From contig CP060763.1 in NCBI GenBank assembly GCA_023205875.1, positions 706,553-770,552 on the forward strand: DNA of 64,000 nt. The letters run 5' to 3'. The stretch is from Chloropicon primus. Taxonomy: Eukaryota > Chlorophyta > Chloropicophyceae > Chloropicales > Chloropicaceae. Made by a program: the position numbers and the translations under genes. The notes under the pieces are model-generated. The model was not told where the DNA came from. It ran no database searches and saw nothing but the letters and a program-made list of their open reading frames with translations. How positions within the stretch are numbered: the first letter of the stretch is position 1; every line of letters starts with the position of its first letter. Shown piece by piece: positions 1 to 8,928 of this stretch.

Positions 1-780
1 GTGCTCGCCGAGAGGATGCTTTCGGTGTGCGAGAGCGACATGAAGAACTGCCCTCTGCTGCAGCACATCCCGGAGGAGGAGAGGGTCGGGAGCCAGATCG
101 TCTTCGCCACCGAGGAGGAGGGCGAGGAGGCCGGCCTCAACGGCAGGAAGTTGCAGCAGGAGAAGGTCCCGGTGTCCGGCAACCCGGACACCAAGGTTCC
201 GTTCTTGAACGTGCCAAACCCGCCGATCAGCTTCGGGGCCGTGTCGAGCTTCCAGTTCTACAGGGACCTGTACTGCACTCCGCCGATCGTCAACCCGGCG
301 GAATTTGACTTCATCAGCGAGACCTCGTTCGAGGGCGTGACCTACGCCTTTGCAGTGCTCGGTGGGGGTGCCCGTTGGGATCCCAAGACCCAGCAGCTCA
401 CCGTGAACAAGCCGCAGGTCGTGTACTCCAAGAGGCCCTCGAGCTGGTCCAAGTCCGGGGGGAGCACCACCAAGGGAAGCGCCACCGAGAAGTCCTGCGA
501 CTTCAGCTCCGCCATTCAGAAGAAGTCTGGCGAGGGAATCGGCTACTCCCAGGTCTTGGGTATCGAGGAGCAGTTCTTCAAGCCAACCGCGAACACTCCG
601 ATCTACATCGATGCCCTCAAGCCCGACACCTACCCATCCCTCAGAGGGTGGTTCAGGTGCTGGATCGACCAGCAGCACCCAGAGTGCACGCCGCCTGACA
701 TCGCGCTGAGCCCACTCCTGTTGAACTTGCCACTTCAGATCTTGTCCTTCTTGCCCGGACTTGGAATCCTCGGAAAGTAA
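1..780 (+). CDS. Unknown protein, C-terminal part (gene runs off the left edge)
   Basis: The reading frame is open from the first base of the window, with no ATG upstream, so the 5' end lies outside. The visible 259 residues end at a TAA. I do not recognise the family. The visible part is mostly soluble, with a Ser/Lys/Thr-rich stretch around residues 143-165, several scattered cysteines (residues 10, 17, 92, 166, 220, 229) and a hydrophobic Leu/Pro-rich C-terminus (about 235-256) that could be a membrane-associated helix. The paired cysteines would suit a secreted or luminal protein, but this is inference. It is convergent with the MATE carrier gene, with about 260 bp between the two stops. 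Confidence 0.6.
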   Translation: MLAERMLSVCESDMKNCPLLQHIPEEERVGSQIVFATEEEGEEAGLNGRKLQQEKVPVSGNPDTKVPFLNVPNPPISFGAVSSFQFYRDLYCTPPIVNPAEFDFISETSFEGVTYAFAVLGGGARWDPKTQQLTVNKPQVVYSKRPSSWSKSGGSTTKGSATEKSCDFSSAIQKKSGEGIGYSQVLGIEEQFFKPTANTPIYIDALKPDTYPSLRGWFRCWIDQQHPECTPPDIALSPLLLNLPLQILSFLPGLGILGK

Positions 781-1037
781 GCCCGAGGGAAATCAGGGGA
801 AGCCTGGCACTGGTGGAACGGAGAGTGCTGTAGACGGGCGTGGACGACGACGGTGGAGTAACCAAAAAAAGCAAAACCCGTTATCTTACTTCGCAACATT
901 TTAATATATTTATTTTTTGATCACTGCTTTGTTTTCTGATCCTTATATATCGCGACGGCGAGGACGACGACGAGGACGAGGGCATACTCAGATAGATATA
1001 GTTATAACATATACATTACAACGACCCTTCTCCTCTC

Positions 1038-2645
1038 TCAAAGGCCCGGCTCTTGGATCGGAGAGTGCTCTGAGAGGTACAGCCTGAAACTGCTGAAAAG
1101 GATTCTCCCCATCGTAAGAATTTTGACGCACAGCCACACGTGAAGCAGTGTGTAGGGCAGCGCAAAGGTTTTGGTCATCAGGTACAGCGCCAGGAAGCAG
1201 GTCAGAGACGTTGCAATCACACTGCGAGAGATGTAGGCGTGCTCCCTCGCGCCCAGCAACACCCCCTCCTGGGCCAGCATCAGGGCATCCAGAGGCTGGA
1301 AGAGGGCGACCACCCCGATCACCGTGAAGGTTATTCCGATGACGTTGTCCTCCTTGGTGAACACGTGGACAATCTTTGGGCCGAGAAACTTGATCATCAG
1401 CCCCAGGATCGCGCCCAGCGACACGGCAAGCTGGACCAGCCTGTAAGCGATCATCCTCGCCTGCTTGACCTCCTTCTTCCCCAAGCATTCCGCCACCAGG
1501 CTCTGGCCCGCCACCGACAAGGGCTCGACCGCGATGTAGCAGAAGAAGAAGAGCTGCTTTATGATCTCATGCGCGGCGAGGGACACCGCGCCGAGCTGCG
1601 CAATGGCCTGGGACGCCAGCCCCACCGTGTACATGGTGACCATGCTCTTGGTGGACAGGGCGATGCCCGCCGAGAGCACCGGCATCGCTTCCGTGAGGCC
1701 TGGCGGCCGGAAGAGGTCCTTTGGAACGAGCTTCTTGGTCTTCAGCAGGGCGGAAAGGAGCAAGAAGCAGGACAAAGTCGTGGAGATCGAGGATGAAGCA
1801 GCCGCGCCCGTGACTCCCCAGCCGAACTTGAAGACGAACAGGCAGTCCAAGCAGCAGTTCAAAGCATTGGCCACGACGGTTGCGTACAGTATCTTCTTCG
1901 TGTTTTTGAGCCCCCTGAGCGCCCCGATGCAGACCAGCTGCAGCAGGGTGGCGTGCACGGAGAAAATGCGGGCGTCGAGGTACTTCATGGAGTTGGAAAC
2001 CACCTCGCTCGAGCTGGTGAACACGTTCTGCAAAAACCACTCCGCGCCCACGTACTTGAGCACGAACAGGACCGTGCCTATCGACGCGGCCAGCCACAGC
2101 CCCGTGCATATCGTCCTGCTGACGGCCTCGTCGTCCCCCCTCGCGTTCGCCCCGCTCACGAGGGGGGTGATCGCCGTGGCCAGGAACTGAAACAGCGCCA
2201 CGGTGAACGTCGCCCAAAGCAGACCGGCCAGCCCCGTCCCCGCGAGCTCGTTCACCCCGATCCTTCCTATGATCGCAGTGTCCACTATGCTCATCAGCGG
2301 GTCGATCAGAACCGACAGCAGGGCCGGGAGCGCCAGCTTGAATATCTCCCCATCGTAAGGCGACCTCGACCACGGCCTGAAGAGGTTCGTGGTCGCGACC
2401 TCGGAACCTCGCTCTCCTTGCAATTTCGCCTCGCTCGTTCCCGCCTCCTGGCCGCGACCCACGTCGTGCCCCGCCCGCAGAGCGAGGCTTCTGCGTTCTC
2501 CCTCCTTCCTCTCCCTCCTCTGCTGCTGCACCCTCCACTTCTTCCGAGACACGAGTCTCGACGCGAGGGGACCATTCCACCGCGACGACGGAGGTGCGGA
2601 TCCTCTCGCCCCACGCGCGGACCCAGTCACCCTCGCCGCCCTCAT
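1038..2645 (-). CDS. Plastid-type MATE efflux transporter (EDS5/DTX45-46-like)
   Basis: A 535-residue member of the multidrug and toxic compound extrusion family, which exports small organic molecules using cation gradients. The N-terminal ~90 residues are rich in Arg, Ser and Gly with few acidic residues, as in a plastid transit peptide. About twelve membrane helices follow from roughly residue 103, starting at the family motif region SPYDGEIFKLALPALLS. The conserved early segment with VDTAIIGRIG and the repeated two-lobe layout (second lobe near SLAAHEIIKQ) are typical of MATE proteins. The closest plant relatives by this signature are the chloroplast-envelope EDS5 group, one of which exports isochorismate; the substrate here is unknown. 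The start is the first ATG in frame at 2645. No intron is needed. Confidence 0.9.
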   Translation of the reverse strand: MRAARVTGSARGARGSAPPSSRWNGPLASRLVSRKKWRVQQQRRERKEGERRSLALRAGHDVGRGQEAGTSEAKLQGERGSEVATTNLFRPWSRSPYDGEIFKLALPALLSVLIDPLMSIVDTAIIGRIGVNELAGTGLAGLLWATFTVALFQFLATAITPLVSGANARGDDEAVSRTICTGLWLAASIGTVLFVLKYVGAEWFLQNVFTSSSEVVSNSMKYLDARIFSVHATLLQLVCIGALRGLKNTKKILYATVVANALNCCLDCLFVFKFGWGVTGAAASSSISTTLSCFLLLSALLKTKKLVPKDLFRPPGLTEAMPVLSAGIALSTKSMVTMYTVGLASQAIAQLGAVSLAAHEIIKQLFFFCYIAVEPLSVAGQSLVAECLGKKEVKQARMIAYRLVQLAVSLGAILGLMIKFLGPKIVHVFTKEDNVIGITFTVIGVVALFQPLDALMLAQEGVLLGAREHAYISRSVIATSLTCFLALYLMTKTFALPYTLLHVWLCVKILTMGRILFSSFRLYLSEHSPIQEPGL

Positions 2646-3224
2646 CCCTAACAACCCCTCGCCCCTTCCCCTCGTTTGTCCTAAAATATCTTGGCTGGAT
2701 GGCTGGATGGCTGGATGGCTAGGATGGATGTGTGCCCCCGAACGAATCGAACCAGAGCTCCCACCGAGGAGCCGATCGCCTCACCGGAAGCGAAGGCGTG
2801 TCTCGCGCCGTGGCCCTCCGCTCTTCGTCTCGTCTCCGTCCCTCGTCCTCGTCCTCCGCGCAATGCAATGGCGTCGAGTCGAGGCCTCCTCCCGCTCGAC
2901 CAATGACGGATCTCTGATCTCCTCGATCTCTCGGGGGCGGTGAACCCAAGGAAAGGGACGCCCGGACTGGAACTTGGAACTTGGAACTTGGAGGACGCGA
3001 CCCTTGGCGACTGGACGAGGGAGAGGGAGGGGAGCCAAGGCCGGGAGACCAGGAAGGAAGTCTCATTGATACGCTCACTTCGGTGTCCTGCCTCGGACGA
3101 TACCTTGGGTCAGGGTTCAGCGGACGGAAAGGGTGGTCTGTGTCTCACCTTGGGAGTATTGTATTGTATTCACTAGTATTGTATTGTTTGATTGCGGTTG
3201 GCAAGACAATGATGCGGTGAAGCA
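2646..3224. promoter_or_regulatory. Divergent intergenic region between MATE and TH1-domain genes
   Basis: About 580 bp lie between two outward-facing start codons, so both promoters should be here. It contains a short GGCTGGATG tandem run near 2693-2720 and a T-rich TATTGTATTG stretch at about 3158-3188, just upstream of the + strand gene. No coding region or RNA gene is evident. Confidence 0.4.
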
Positions 3225-3947
3225 ATGGCTGGGGGAGGCGAGGAAGAAGGCGTTAAGATGGGGGAGAACCGGGGGGCTTACGAGAACAACCCGAGGCGAA
3301 CTCCTGTCCGACTCCTGCCTCTGCACGGGGTGAAGAAGCGGAGGGACTCGAGCCCGAACAAGAGGTGCTCGGGGGACCACGCCAAACTCGGGGCGAACCC
3401 AAAGGTTTTGCGGATGCTGGCCAAGCACGACGAGTCCAGGATTTTGTTCACGGGGGCCGTGCTCAAAGTCAATCGGGAGGGGAGGCCGAAGGAGAGGGTC
3501 CTCCTTCTTTCGGGCAACGCGATATACGTCCTCAAGCCGGGGACGTTCAAGTGCGGCAGCAGGATAGAGATCAGGGCGGTGTCCAAGCTCACGCTCAGCA
3601 CCCTGGCGGATAACTTCTGCCTCGTGAGCGGGGCCGGCGAGGGCGACGCTGGGAACGACCTCCTGTTCAGCTGCTCCCACAAGACAGAGTTCGTGAGCAC
3701 CGTGCAGCAAGCCGCCTCGGACTTGCTCGGTCTGCACCTGCCCCTGGAGTTCGCAAACGAGATGACGCACAGGTTCAACTGCGTGTACGAGAGGAAGGTC
3801 ACGTTCCTGGAGGACGCGAGGAGCAAGAACACCGTGCACACCAAGCTGTCAGAGCCCGTGCTGCGGCGGGAACAACGCGGGGTGGAGGGAAAGCTCTCCT
3901 CCTCGCAAGACGCGGAGAGTGTCTTTGAGGGGGGCGACGACGCGTGA
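3225..3947 (+). CDS. Stand-alone myosin tail-homology 1 (TH1)-like protein
   Basis: A 240-residue protein. Residues about 55-170 resemble the class I myosin TH1 domain, a pleckstrin-like lipid-binding fold. Visible support is the run from DESRILFTGAVLKVNREG through KERVLLLSGNAIYVLKP to a strand block around KLTLSTLADNFCLV and the DLLFSCSHKTEFVSTV segment, in the family order. There is no motor domain, IQ motif or SH3 domain, so this is a free TH1 module that would bind acidic phospholipids at membranes. The N-terminus is basic and the last 40 residues look disordered and acidic. The start is ATG 3225; a second ATG 33 bp downstream is possible. Confidence 0.72.
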   Translation: MAGGGEEEGVKMGENRGAYENNPRRTPVRLLPLHGVKKRRDSSPNKRCSGDHAKLGANPKVLRMLAKHDESRILFTGAVLKVNREGRPKERVLLLSGNAIYVLKPGTFKCGSRIEIRAVSKLTLSTLADNFCLVSGAGEGDAGNDLLFSCSHKTEFVSTVQQAASDLLGLHLPLEFANEMTHRFNCVYERKVTFLEDARSKNTVHTKLSEPVLRREQRGVEGKLSSSQDAESVFEGGDDA

Positions 3948-4085
3948 TAAAAAATAATGAATCCTTTTTACAGTTCGTTCGAAAGAAATTGCCGCATCGG
4001 ATTCCCGTCTGTATTCTACACTTCTAACGAGGCGCCGCTCGAGCTCGAGTCTCTCCACGTTCGGGGGGGCTTGTGCTTCTCCTCG

Positions 4086-4448
4086 CTAACCGGGACCGAC
4101 TTTCGGAATGTCGTAGTGCTCGGAGAGGTTGGCGAGCTTCTCGTTAAACTCCTTCACCCTCTCCCTGTGCGTCATCTTCGCGGCCTTGGCGATCTCCTCC
4201 TCCTCCCTCTTGGCCAGCTTTTGCTCGAACTTCTTCTCCGCCGTGGTCCTCCTGTCCGCGGGACCCTCGTCCCTTATCGCGTAGCCCAACGTCGTTTCCC
4301 TCTCTCCGCCGTCCTGCTGGCCCGAACCAACGACCGCCTCCTCGTTCTTCGAACCCTTCCCCTTCTTCTTCTTCTTCTTCTTCTTCTTCCTCACGACGCC
4401 CACGTCTCCCACGCCCTTGAGCTTCAGCTTCCCCCCCACGAACGACAT
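4086..4448 (-). CDS. FAM32A: FAM32A-family nuclear protein
   Basis: A small basic protein of 120 residues matching FAM32A along its length: an N-terminal GGKLKLKG motif, a polylysine tract (about residues 21-30), a variable middle, and the conserved C-terminus with THRERVKEFNEKLANLSEHYDIPKV split across the last 30 residues. In animals and yeast this family is found in catalytic-step spliceosomes, where it stabilises 5' exon binding, so a nuclear splicing role is likely. The ATG at 4448 is chosen because the conserved segment starts there. It is divergent from the ClpR4 gene. Confidence 0.9.
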   Translation of the reverse strand: MSFVGGKLKLKGVGDVGVVRKKKKKKKKKGKGSKNEEAVVGSGQQDGGERETTLGYAIRDEGPADRRTTAEKKFEQKLAKREEEEIAKAAKMTHRERVKEFNEKLANLSEHYDIPKVGPG

Positions 4449-4870
4449 CGTGGCCTTCCTCGACCGACCGTCGTTGTCGCCGGCCAAAGCCTGACCCAAT
4501 CCCCTCAACCAAGGTACCACCCACCGAAATCCCTCCAGACGCGCGCAGTCCCTCCCCCTCTCCTCCCTCCGTCCCTAAGTCTCCTCCCCTCTCCTCCCTC
4601 CCCCTCCCTCTGTTGCTGTTGCTGTTTGCTGTTGCGTTCTCCCCCTTCTCGCTTGTCGAGTCCCGACCGAAACCCGTCAACCTTGATACCGACCGAAAGC
4701 CCTGGAGACGTACTTGATCCCTGTCCCCCTGTGTCCCCCTCCCTCTCCGCCCTCCGTCCCCCGCGTCGTCCTCCAGCGCCTTGCCTCCCCTCGCCTCGCG
4801 CGCTCCAGATCTGATCCAGAACTCCAGAACTTTAGCGGCGCGAAGGCGAAGGCGAAGGCGAAGGCAGAGG
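4449..4870. promoter_or_regulatory. Divergent promoter between FAM32A and ClpR4 genes
   Basis: About 420 bp separate the two start codons. The region is CT-rich (CCTCCCTC runs at 4550-4620) and carries a TGTTGC repeat at 4611-4635 and a (GAAGGC)n run at about 4843-4866 just before the ClpR4 ATG. I see no gene in it. Confidence 0.4.
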
Positions 4871-5997
4871 ATGGCGCTGGGGATGAGTCTCAAGGGGAGG
4901 AGACCTCCGTCGCGGGGGGTGAGGGAAGAGGGCGCAACGCAAACCCTGCTGCGTCCTGCGCTCAGTGGGCAGACGAGATGGACGAGACTGAGGAGTGGGA
5001 AGGAACACCAACACGGTTTCGGTTTGCCTTGTGCATCCAAGGAGAGGTGCGTTCGGACGAGGGTTATTCCTTCTCTGATAGGGGACGCGGCGACGCAGCC
5101 TCCGCCGGACCTCCCGTCCTTCCTGTTCAAGGAGAGGATCGTTTACCTTGGCATGACTCTCGTGCCCTCCGTCACCGAGCTCCTCGTCGCTCAGTTCTTG
5201 TACTTGCAGTTCGAGGACCCTCAGAAGCCCATCTACTTTTACATCAACTCCACGGGAACCACCAAGGAGGACGACAGGTAAGAAGAAGAAAAGGAAGAGC
5301 ACGGTGAGAATGCGCGCATTGCACGTGGCGCCCTTGCTTCCGGGAGCAACCAAGAAGCGGGAGAAGACCAAGGCGAAGGGAGGAAGGAAACGATTCCACG
5401 ATTCACGTCACGTGAAAGTGTTCCCTCTCTTCGCCTTCCTCAAGGGGGCCGGACCGCGACGCCGGTCTCTCTGTCGTCTCTCTCTGTCGTCTCTCTCTCT
5501 GTCGTCTCTCTTGTGTGTGCGTGCGCGCGCGTGTGTGTGCCTGGTGCGGACTTCTGAAGCGAGGACGTTTGCTTTTTTGCTTCTTCTTTGTTGTTGCTGC
5601 TCCCAGGCTTGCGTACGACGCCGAGGCGTTCGCTATTCTTGACACCCTGAACTACATAAAGAATCCGGTGTACACCGTTTGCGTTGGCACGGCTTGGGGT
5701 GAAGCCGCCATGCTCCTGGCCGCCGGTGAGAAGGGCCACCGCGCTGCCCTTCCCTCGTCCACGATCATGATCAAGGAGCCCGTGGCCCTCAAGCGCGGGC
5801 AGGCGAGCGACTTAGACCTGGCCAGGCTCGAGCTCAGGGAAGTGAGGGACGAGGTGGTCAAGACCTTGGCCAAGTACACGGAGAGGACCGTCGAGCAAGT
5901 TTCGGAGGACATCAGGAGGCCGGTCTACATGAAGCCGGAGAGAGCGATAGAGTACGGGCTCATCGACAAGATCCTCGAGGAGAGCGCGCTCCAATAA
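4871..5997 (+). CDS. CLPR4: Plastid ClpR4, non-catalytic subunit of the Clp protease core
   Basis: Two exons, 4871-5277 and 5607-5997, joined across a 329 bp GT-AG intron that splits an Arg codon; the product is 265 residues. After a basic transit peptide of about 60 residues the sequence follows the ClpP fold (FLFKERIVYLG, then YINSTGTTK). It is an R-type subunit: the nucleophile-Ser motif reads GTAWGEAAM, without the Ser of active ClpP, and the catalytic His position reads LPSSTIMIKEP, with Lys in place of His. The combination GTAWGEAA plus ALPSSTIMIK is specific to ClpR4 in plants. It would sit in the stromal ClpPR ring, acting structurally. TGTAA, a likely algal poly(A) signal, follows near 6039. 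Confidence 0.93.
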
Positions 5998-6177
5998 TAG
6001 CGCGCCCGCAGTAAAGTGTTTTTCTTTTTGCTGCTGCTGTAAAGAAAGGTCACAGAACGTTCTTTCGTTTCGCTCCTCTCTCTGGATGATACACACAATC
6101 GTTCGATTTACATTACACACAACGCTCTGCTATTGCGCGCGCCACTACGGCTGTTGTCCAAATAGTCTTTTAGTTTC

Positions 6178-7071
6178 TCAAGTCACAGAGCGGGCGTACG
6201 GCACGAAGGCCCGCATCTCCAAGAGCTCCGCGGCCTCCACGACCCGCTCCTTCCGAGCCCTGGAGGAGTGGTTGCCCGCCTCGGAGCCCTCGAGCACCGA
6301 CGGCGGGGAGAAGTGGGTGGTCACCCCCGCGCCGCACTGGCCCTGCTGCTGCTTGCTCCTCAGCTTGTTGAACTTGTACATGTGCTTGCTCCCCCCGGAG
6401 CACAGCTCCTGCTGCTGCCGCGCCGGCACAGGCTGCAGGGCTGCGTCGACGACCCAGGGGCCGAGGAAGTAGTCCATCGACAGGGTCGTCGAGGCCAGGG
6501 GCCTCCGGCGCTTGCAGCTGCTGGTGGTGGTGGTGGAGAAGAAGTCCTCCGAGGCATAGACCCTCGGCGCGCTCGCCACCGGAATGATTTTGGACCCCCG
6601 CTTCAAGTCCACGTTCGTGCACTTCCTCGGCAGCTGGAGCAGGCTCAGGCAGGCGAGGCGCCTCCTCAGCCTCAGGGGGCTCGGCGCCACGTCCTGGGAC
6701 CCCAGAAGCGAGCGGTACTCCACGCCGCACATGAAGTGCCTCTTGTTGTAGTTGCTCCGGCTCCACTCGTCCCCGAGGCCGTACCCCACCATCGCCCGCC
6801 TCGCCCTGTTCCTGGCGTCCAGGCTCTTCAGCGAGAGGGGCAGCTCCAGCACGGCCGGCGCCATCAGCTGCTCACGCAGAACCTTGCCGTCGCAGCACTC
6901 GATGCAGTGCCCACAGCCACGAGATTGGCGGGAGGTGCGGAGGGTCCACGAGGAGGAGTCATCCACCCGAGCGGCGAAACCCATGGCGAAACCACAGCGG
7001 TCGGCTTCGACGTCGTCGCGATGGGGAGCAGCGTCGCTTCTGTCCTTGTTCTCGGTCGTGATCGGCGGCAT
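6178..7071 (-). CDS. Unknown basic protein with a Cys cluster
   Basis: A 297-residue frame from the first good ATG (7071); an open frame continues upstream without ATG support. I do not recognise the family. Visible elements are a Cys/His cluster CGHCIECC near residue 50, a Leu/Arg-rich segment LRLRRRLACLSLLQLPRK (about 125-142), a basic CKRRRP motif that could be a nuclear signal (about 178-183), and a helical, charged C-terminus. The mix suggests a small regulatory or nuclear protein, but no function is assigned. It is convergent with ClpR4, with about 180 bp between them. Confidence 0.5.
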   Translation of the reverse strand: MPPITTENKDRSDAAPHRDDVEADRCGFAMGFAARVDDSSSWTLRTSRQSRGCGHCIECCDGKVLREQLMAPAVLELPLSLKSLDARNRARRAMVGYGLGDEWSRSNYNKRHFMCGVEYRSLLGSQDVAPSPLRLRRRLACLSLLQLPRKCTNVDLKRGSKIIPVASAPRVYASEDFFSTTTTSSCKRRRPLASTTLSMDYFLGPWVVDAALQPVPARQQQELCSGGSKHMYKFNKLRSKQQQGQCGAGVTTHFSPPSVLEGSEAGNHSSRARKERVVEAAELLEMRAFVPYARSVT

Positions 7072-7825
7072 CTCTCGTCTCTCGTCTCTCGTATTGTTTC
7101 TCCTCCGGTGGTTATCGTGTTTTGGTCGCCAAGGGTCTTTTGGTCGCCAAGGTCTGTGGGGGTCCTGTCCCTCCAGAGTTCGCGTCCCCTCGTGCGCGTC
7201 CTTTGGCTTCACCCGATCGTCCTCCTCTTCCTGGGTGGTCCCTTGGAGTCCTCGTCTTGTCTTGCGTCGTTCCCCTTCCTGGTCTTGTGGTCGTGTTTCG
7301 TGATCGTGATCGTGTTCGTCCTGGTTCGATCGATCGATCGATCGTCCTCTGGACGTCCTCTCGCTCTCCTCCTCTCGTCCCGAGGATTTCGCTTTTATTG
7401 GCTCCGCTGGACCTTGATTTTGCCCCAAGAACAAAGAGAGTAGAAATCCCTTCTCGAGGGAAGAAAAAATACAACCTTGAGAGGCACGTGCCCTCCTCGA
7501 TTGAGGATCACAGGTTGTTCCCCTCACCAATCCAAGGGACAACTGACAATGCAGGGAAGGGAGAGGGAAAGGAAAGGAACACGGTGGCACATCCTCCTAC
7601 CTCCTCTTCTTCTTCTCCTTTCTCCCTGCATGCCATGGCACCTATCTCTCTTATCTCTTCTTTCGTTCGTTCGTTCGTTCGTTGCTGGGTGCGCTGGACT
7701 TGGGGGAATACTGGAAAGGCGTTCACCTTTCCAAAATACTTGTGTGAGGTCCTCCTCCTTCACCGACTCAACCGCACATCCAAGGCAGCCATCCGACCAT
7801 CCTCCTCTTGCCCTCTGCTCTGTCC

Positions 7826-7862
<37 letters not shown>

Positions 7863-8065
7863 CACAAGCACACGCAAACACACACACACACACACACAAG
7901 CACAAGCAGCTCGTCCCGTAACACAACAACAACTCGTTCGCTCTTTCCTTGCCCTCGTTCATATTCATGCTCCTGCTCCTGTTCATGTTCTATCGACCCT
8001 CCTCCCTTAACTCTATACGACCTTCTTCTTCTTCTTCTTCTGTTTATTATTGGTTAGGTCGATTA
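7072..8065. other. Intergenic region rich in simple repeats
   Basis: Nearly 1 kb without a supported gene. It holds a (GATC)n run near 7327-7342, (GTTC)n at 7662-7682, a (CT)n microsatellite at 7828-7860 that runs into a (CA)n block ending near 7902, and (CTT)n at 8022-8040. The long open frames here translate to low-complexity Ser/Arg/Pro sequence with no domain. The promoter and 5' leader of the 6178-7071 gene must lie in it. Confidence 0.5.
7828..7902. repeat. Compound (CT)n-(CA)n microsatellite
   Basis: An uninterrupted run of CT dinucleotides of about 33 bp passes into interrupted CA/CACG repeats. It lies in non-coding DNA upstream of the 6178-7071 gene. Confidence 0.9.
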
Positions 8066-8587
8066 TTATTCCTCCGGGATGCTCTCCTTCTTGCCGTCGC
8101 CCTCCTCCTCCTCCTCCTCCTCCTCCGGCTCGGGGTTCATGGGGTCGTCAGGGTCGACCTCCGGGTCGGGCTTGGTCTCCTCCTCCTCGGCCTCGTTGGG
8201 CTGCTCCGGGTCCCCGGGCATCGGGTTGGGCAGGGGCGTCTCCATGGGCTCGAACTCCGGCCAGATGTCCGGCCTCTTGCTCGGCGGGGGCACCGACCAC
8301 TCGGCGGGGTAGTCCAAGGGGTTCTTCTCCACCTCCGTCTCCTGCTCCCCGGGGCCTCCGCGAGCAGCCCTGGGGACCACCACGGAAGCAGCCAGAGCGC
8401 TCAGGCCCCGCCCTCGGCACCGGACCCCGTGCCCCCCGCCCCCCTCCAGCACCCTCCCCGTCGCCACCGAGGCCCTGGCCCCGCCGCCGCAGCAGCACAG
8501 CCTCGACACCACCGCAACCCTCGCCCTCTCCCCCCCCGTCGATGCCCCCATTCTTCCCATCCCCTCTCTCCCTCGCATTCTTCTCAT
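8066..8587 (-). CDS. Acidic, probably plastid-targeted protein of unknown function
   Basis: A 173-residue protein from the first ATG at 8587 (later in-frame ATGs at 8578, 8560 and 8551 are possible starts). Residues 1-75 are Arg/Gly/Ala/Val-rich like a transit peptide. The core that follows, NPLDYPAEWSVPPPSKRPD then IWPEFEPMETPLPNPMPGDP, is Pro-rich and looks conserved. I associate this Pro-rich PEFEPM...TPLP...MPGDP pattern with an uncharacterised chloroplast protein group in plants and algae, from memory and not checked. The C-terminal 55 residues are almost all Glu, Asp, Pro. No catalytic motif is visible. It is divergent from RABGGTA. Confidence 0.65.
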   Translation of the reverse strand: MRRMRGREGMGRMGASTGGERARVAVVSRLCCCGGGARASVATGRVLEGGGGHGVRCRGRGLSALAASVVVPRAARGGPGEQETEVEKNPLDYPAEWSVPPPSKRPDIWPEFEPMETPLPNPMPGDPEQPNEAEEEETKPDPEVDPDDPMNPEPEEEEEEEEGDGKKESIPEE

Positions 8588-8928
8588 CCCCTCACGAGCC
8601 GAGCCTAAAACCAAACCTCGCGCCGTCCACCGTGGCAACCTGGCCCTCGCCCTCGCCCTCGCCCTCGCCGTGCGCTCGCACGCTCCTTGGGTTCCAGTTC
8701 CTCCGCGGAGCCGGTTTCGGATAAGGAAAGCGCAACGCGACGCGTCCGTCCGTGGTTCTATTTTTTTCGAGCTGAAAGATTACAAGTTTTTGGATGCTGT
8801 TCTCAAGGAGGTCCTCCGGATCATCCGCTGAACCCATACGTTCGTTCGTTCCGTTCCTTCCACTCCTCTAGCGCGAGGCGCCTCGTGAAGAGGAAGAGAG
8901 TCTCCGACTGCACACCACTCCTACCACC

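Noticed and set aside
4781-4870. 30-residue N-terminal extension of ClpR4 with eight consecutive Arg
   Set aside because: Begins with TTG and consists of a GAAGGC simple repeat; ATG 4871 is the first ATG in frame.
5278-5606. Separate small gene within the ClpR4 intron (ATG 5304)
   Set aside because: The sequence is flanked by GTAAG and CCCAG sites and joining the exons restores ClpR4 exactly; the frame is low complexity.
7122-8057. Long + strand open frame (about 311 codons) in the 7.1-8.1 kb spacer
   Set aside because: Translates to Ser/Arg/Pro-rich low complexity through (CT)n and (CA)n tracts, with no domain; it also starts within the 5' side of a - strand gene.
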